Assembly (NCBI GenBank): GCA_026416065.1
Contig: JAOAFW010000279.1
Span: forward strand, 1 to 7,539
Source of the DNA: Fimbriimonadales bacterium
Lineage (GTDB): Bacteria; Armatimonadota; Fimbriimonadia; Fimbriimonadales; GBS-DC
Length of the DNA: 7,539 nucleotides
Reading direction: 5' to 3'
Shown: one piece after another, positions 7,103 to 7,539 of the stretch
How positions within the stretch are numbered: position 1 is the stretch's first letter
Layout of the letters: each line of letters starts with the position of its first letter
Notes under the pieces: generated by a model
Database searches by the model: none
Told to the model about the DNA's origin: nothing
Seen by the model: only the letters and a program-made list of their open reading frames with translations
Translations under genes and position numbers: made by a program

Positions 7103-7127
7103 CCTGCCATTTAAGATGACCTGTCAA
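7097..7127 (-). promoter_or_regulatory. Sigma70-like promoter of the regulator gene
   Basis: On the minus strand a consensus TTGACA (7122-7127) is followed, after a long 19-nt spacer, by a consensus TATAAT (7097-7102). Transcription would start near 7090, about 23 nt before the ATG at 7067. Both hexamers are perfect, but the spacing exceeds the usual 16-18 nt, which would weaken basal activity and suits a regulated promoter. Confidence 0.6.
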
Positions 7128-7139
7128 AAATCTGCATCA

Positions 7140-7156
7140 CGGTGTCTGAAACACCG
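7140..7156. repeat. Small hairpin
   Basis: CGGTGT (7140-7145) and ACACCG (7151-7156) form a 6-bp stem with a 5-nt loop. On the minus strand a five-T run follows about 10 nt later, too far for a convincing intrinsic terminator. Role unknown. Confidence 0.35.
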
Positions 7157-7325
7157 ATTGGTAAGTGCTTCCCGTGAAGTATCGTGCGATTAGGGCAAGA
7201 CGCACGGGACGACGGCTTCTTCGCCGTCGCGCACGAACGGCTCAGTGCAAGTAACACGACAGCGGGGACGCTGTCGTACCATTCCCTCTCCCGCAGGCGG
7301 GAGAAGGGCTGGAGAGAGGATTAAA
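7157..7325. repeat. Non-coding region with a cluster of palindromic hairpins
   Basis: No coding signal is visible here. It contains three strong hairpins in about 100 bp. The first is CGACGGC (7210-7216) / GCCGTCG (7223-7229), loop TTCTTC. The second is ACGACAGCG (7256-7264) / CGCTGTCGT (7269-7277), loop GGGA. The third is TCTCCCGC (7287-7294) / GCGGGAGA (7297-7304), with nearly touching arms and flanking CCC/GGG. A weaker dyad pairs TCGTGCG (7182-7188) with CGCACGA (7230-7236). The third resembles 'CTCTCCCGC..GCGGGAGAGGG' palindromes scattered between genes in many bacterial genomes. The cluster lies just 3' of the right-hand minus-strand gene, so 3'-end protection or transcription arrest is possible. 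Confidence 0.55.
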
Positions 7326-7539
7326 CTAAGGCTCCCGCTTGAACTCCTCGCGCCTTATCTGGCTGAACAGATACCGCTGGAACTGGCGCGGCGGCGCAGA
7401 GAACTCCACCAGCACGCCGTAGTACCGTTCGATTGTTCCCTCGGAGGGTACCTTGTCCGCGCCGCCGAATACCTGCGCCCAATCGACCTTCTCGCTGGGA
7501 GGGTCGATCGACGCCCGCTGGATGATGTAAGTGTACCAG
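7326..7539 (-). CDS. C-terminal fragment of an unrecognised protein (5' end beyond the window)
   Basis: An open frame enters from the right edge and ends at TAG (7326-7328), giving 70 visible residues starting 'WYTYIIQRASIDPPSEKVDW' and ending 'FSQIRREEFKREP'. The composition looks like a real protein: aromatic-rich strands ('ERYYGVLVEFSAPPRQF') followed by a basic amphipathic C-terminal helix. The other open minus frame across this stretch gives an Arg/Gly/Ala-rich product without structure-like patterning and was discarded. I do not recognise the family. The gene is tandem with and upstream of the regulator, but about 220 bp of hairpin-rich DNA and a promoter lie between them, so a shared operon is unlikely. 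Confidence 0.65.
   Translation of the reverse strand, partial: WYTYIIQRASIDPPSEKVDWAQVFGGADKVPSEGTIERYYGVLVEFSAPPRQFQRYLFSQIRREEFKREP

Noticed and set aside
7140..7236. Structured RNA or riboswitch
   Set aside because: Several short dyads exist but no known riboswitch core is recognisable, and the segment lies upstream of the predicted transcription start of the regulator.
7322..7539. Alternative minus frame ending at 7322 (TAA)
   Set aside because: It is open but gives an Arg/Gly/Ala-rich chain lacking protein-like patterning; the frame ending at 7326 is clearly better.

Overview
The window is protein-coding DNA from a moderately GC-rich bacterial chromosome (GC judged by eye, not computed). 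It holds five genes, four on the minus strand. Several traits suggest Armatimonadota or a similar deep-branching, possibly thermophilic lineage: a BTAD/NB-ARC/TPR regulator, a metzincin with a 'PFNT..EGVNAI...GG.VRIG' tail, and a phage-fibre-like secreted protein ending in 'AHGAILGKAMT...GMVLVLVNLQ'. This assignment is inference; Chloroflexota, Planctomycetota and Myxococcota carry similar proteins.

Layout from left to right. At 37-738 (+) is a solitary beta-class-like DNA methyltransferase with an unusual DPDY catalytic motif. A 99-bp convergent gap (739-837) holds strong dyads. The minus strand then reads from right to left. At the right edge is the C-terminal part of an unrecognised protein (7326-7539). 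Next comes about 220 bp of non-coding DNA with a cluster of palindromic hairpins. A promoter-like region follows, whose -10 box is built into a 22-bp inverted repeat. It leads into a 1069-aa SARP/AfsR-like STAND regulator (3858-7067). After a 77-bp gap with a consensus TATAAT come two secreted proteins: a fibre-like protein (2368-3780) and a secreted zinc metalloprotease (838-2355). The stop codon of the first is fused to the Shine-Dalgarno sequence of the second (TAAGGAGG), so they are very probably translated from one mRNA.

How the genes may work together (inference): the fibre-like protein and the metalloprotease form a bicistronic export module, perhaps a surface or extracellular scaffold with a co-produced protease. 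The large regulator lies directly upstream on the same strand and is a plausible but unproven controller of that module. The methyltransferase points the other way and looks unrelated. No CRISPR array, tRNA, rRNA, insertion sequence or restriction endonuclease was found.
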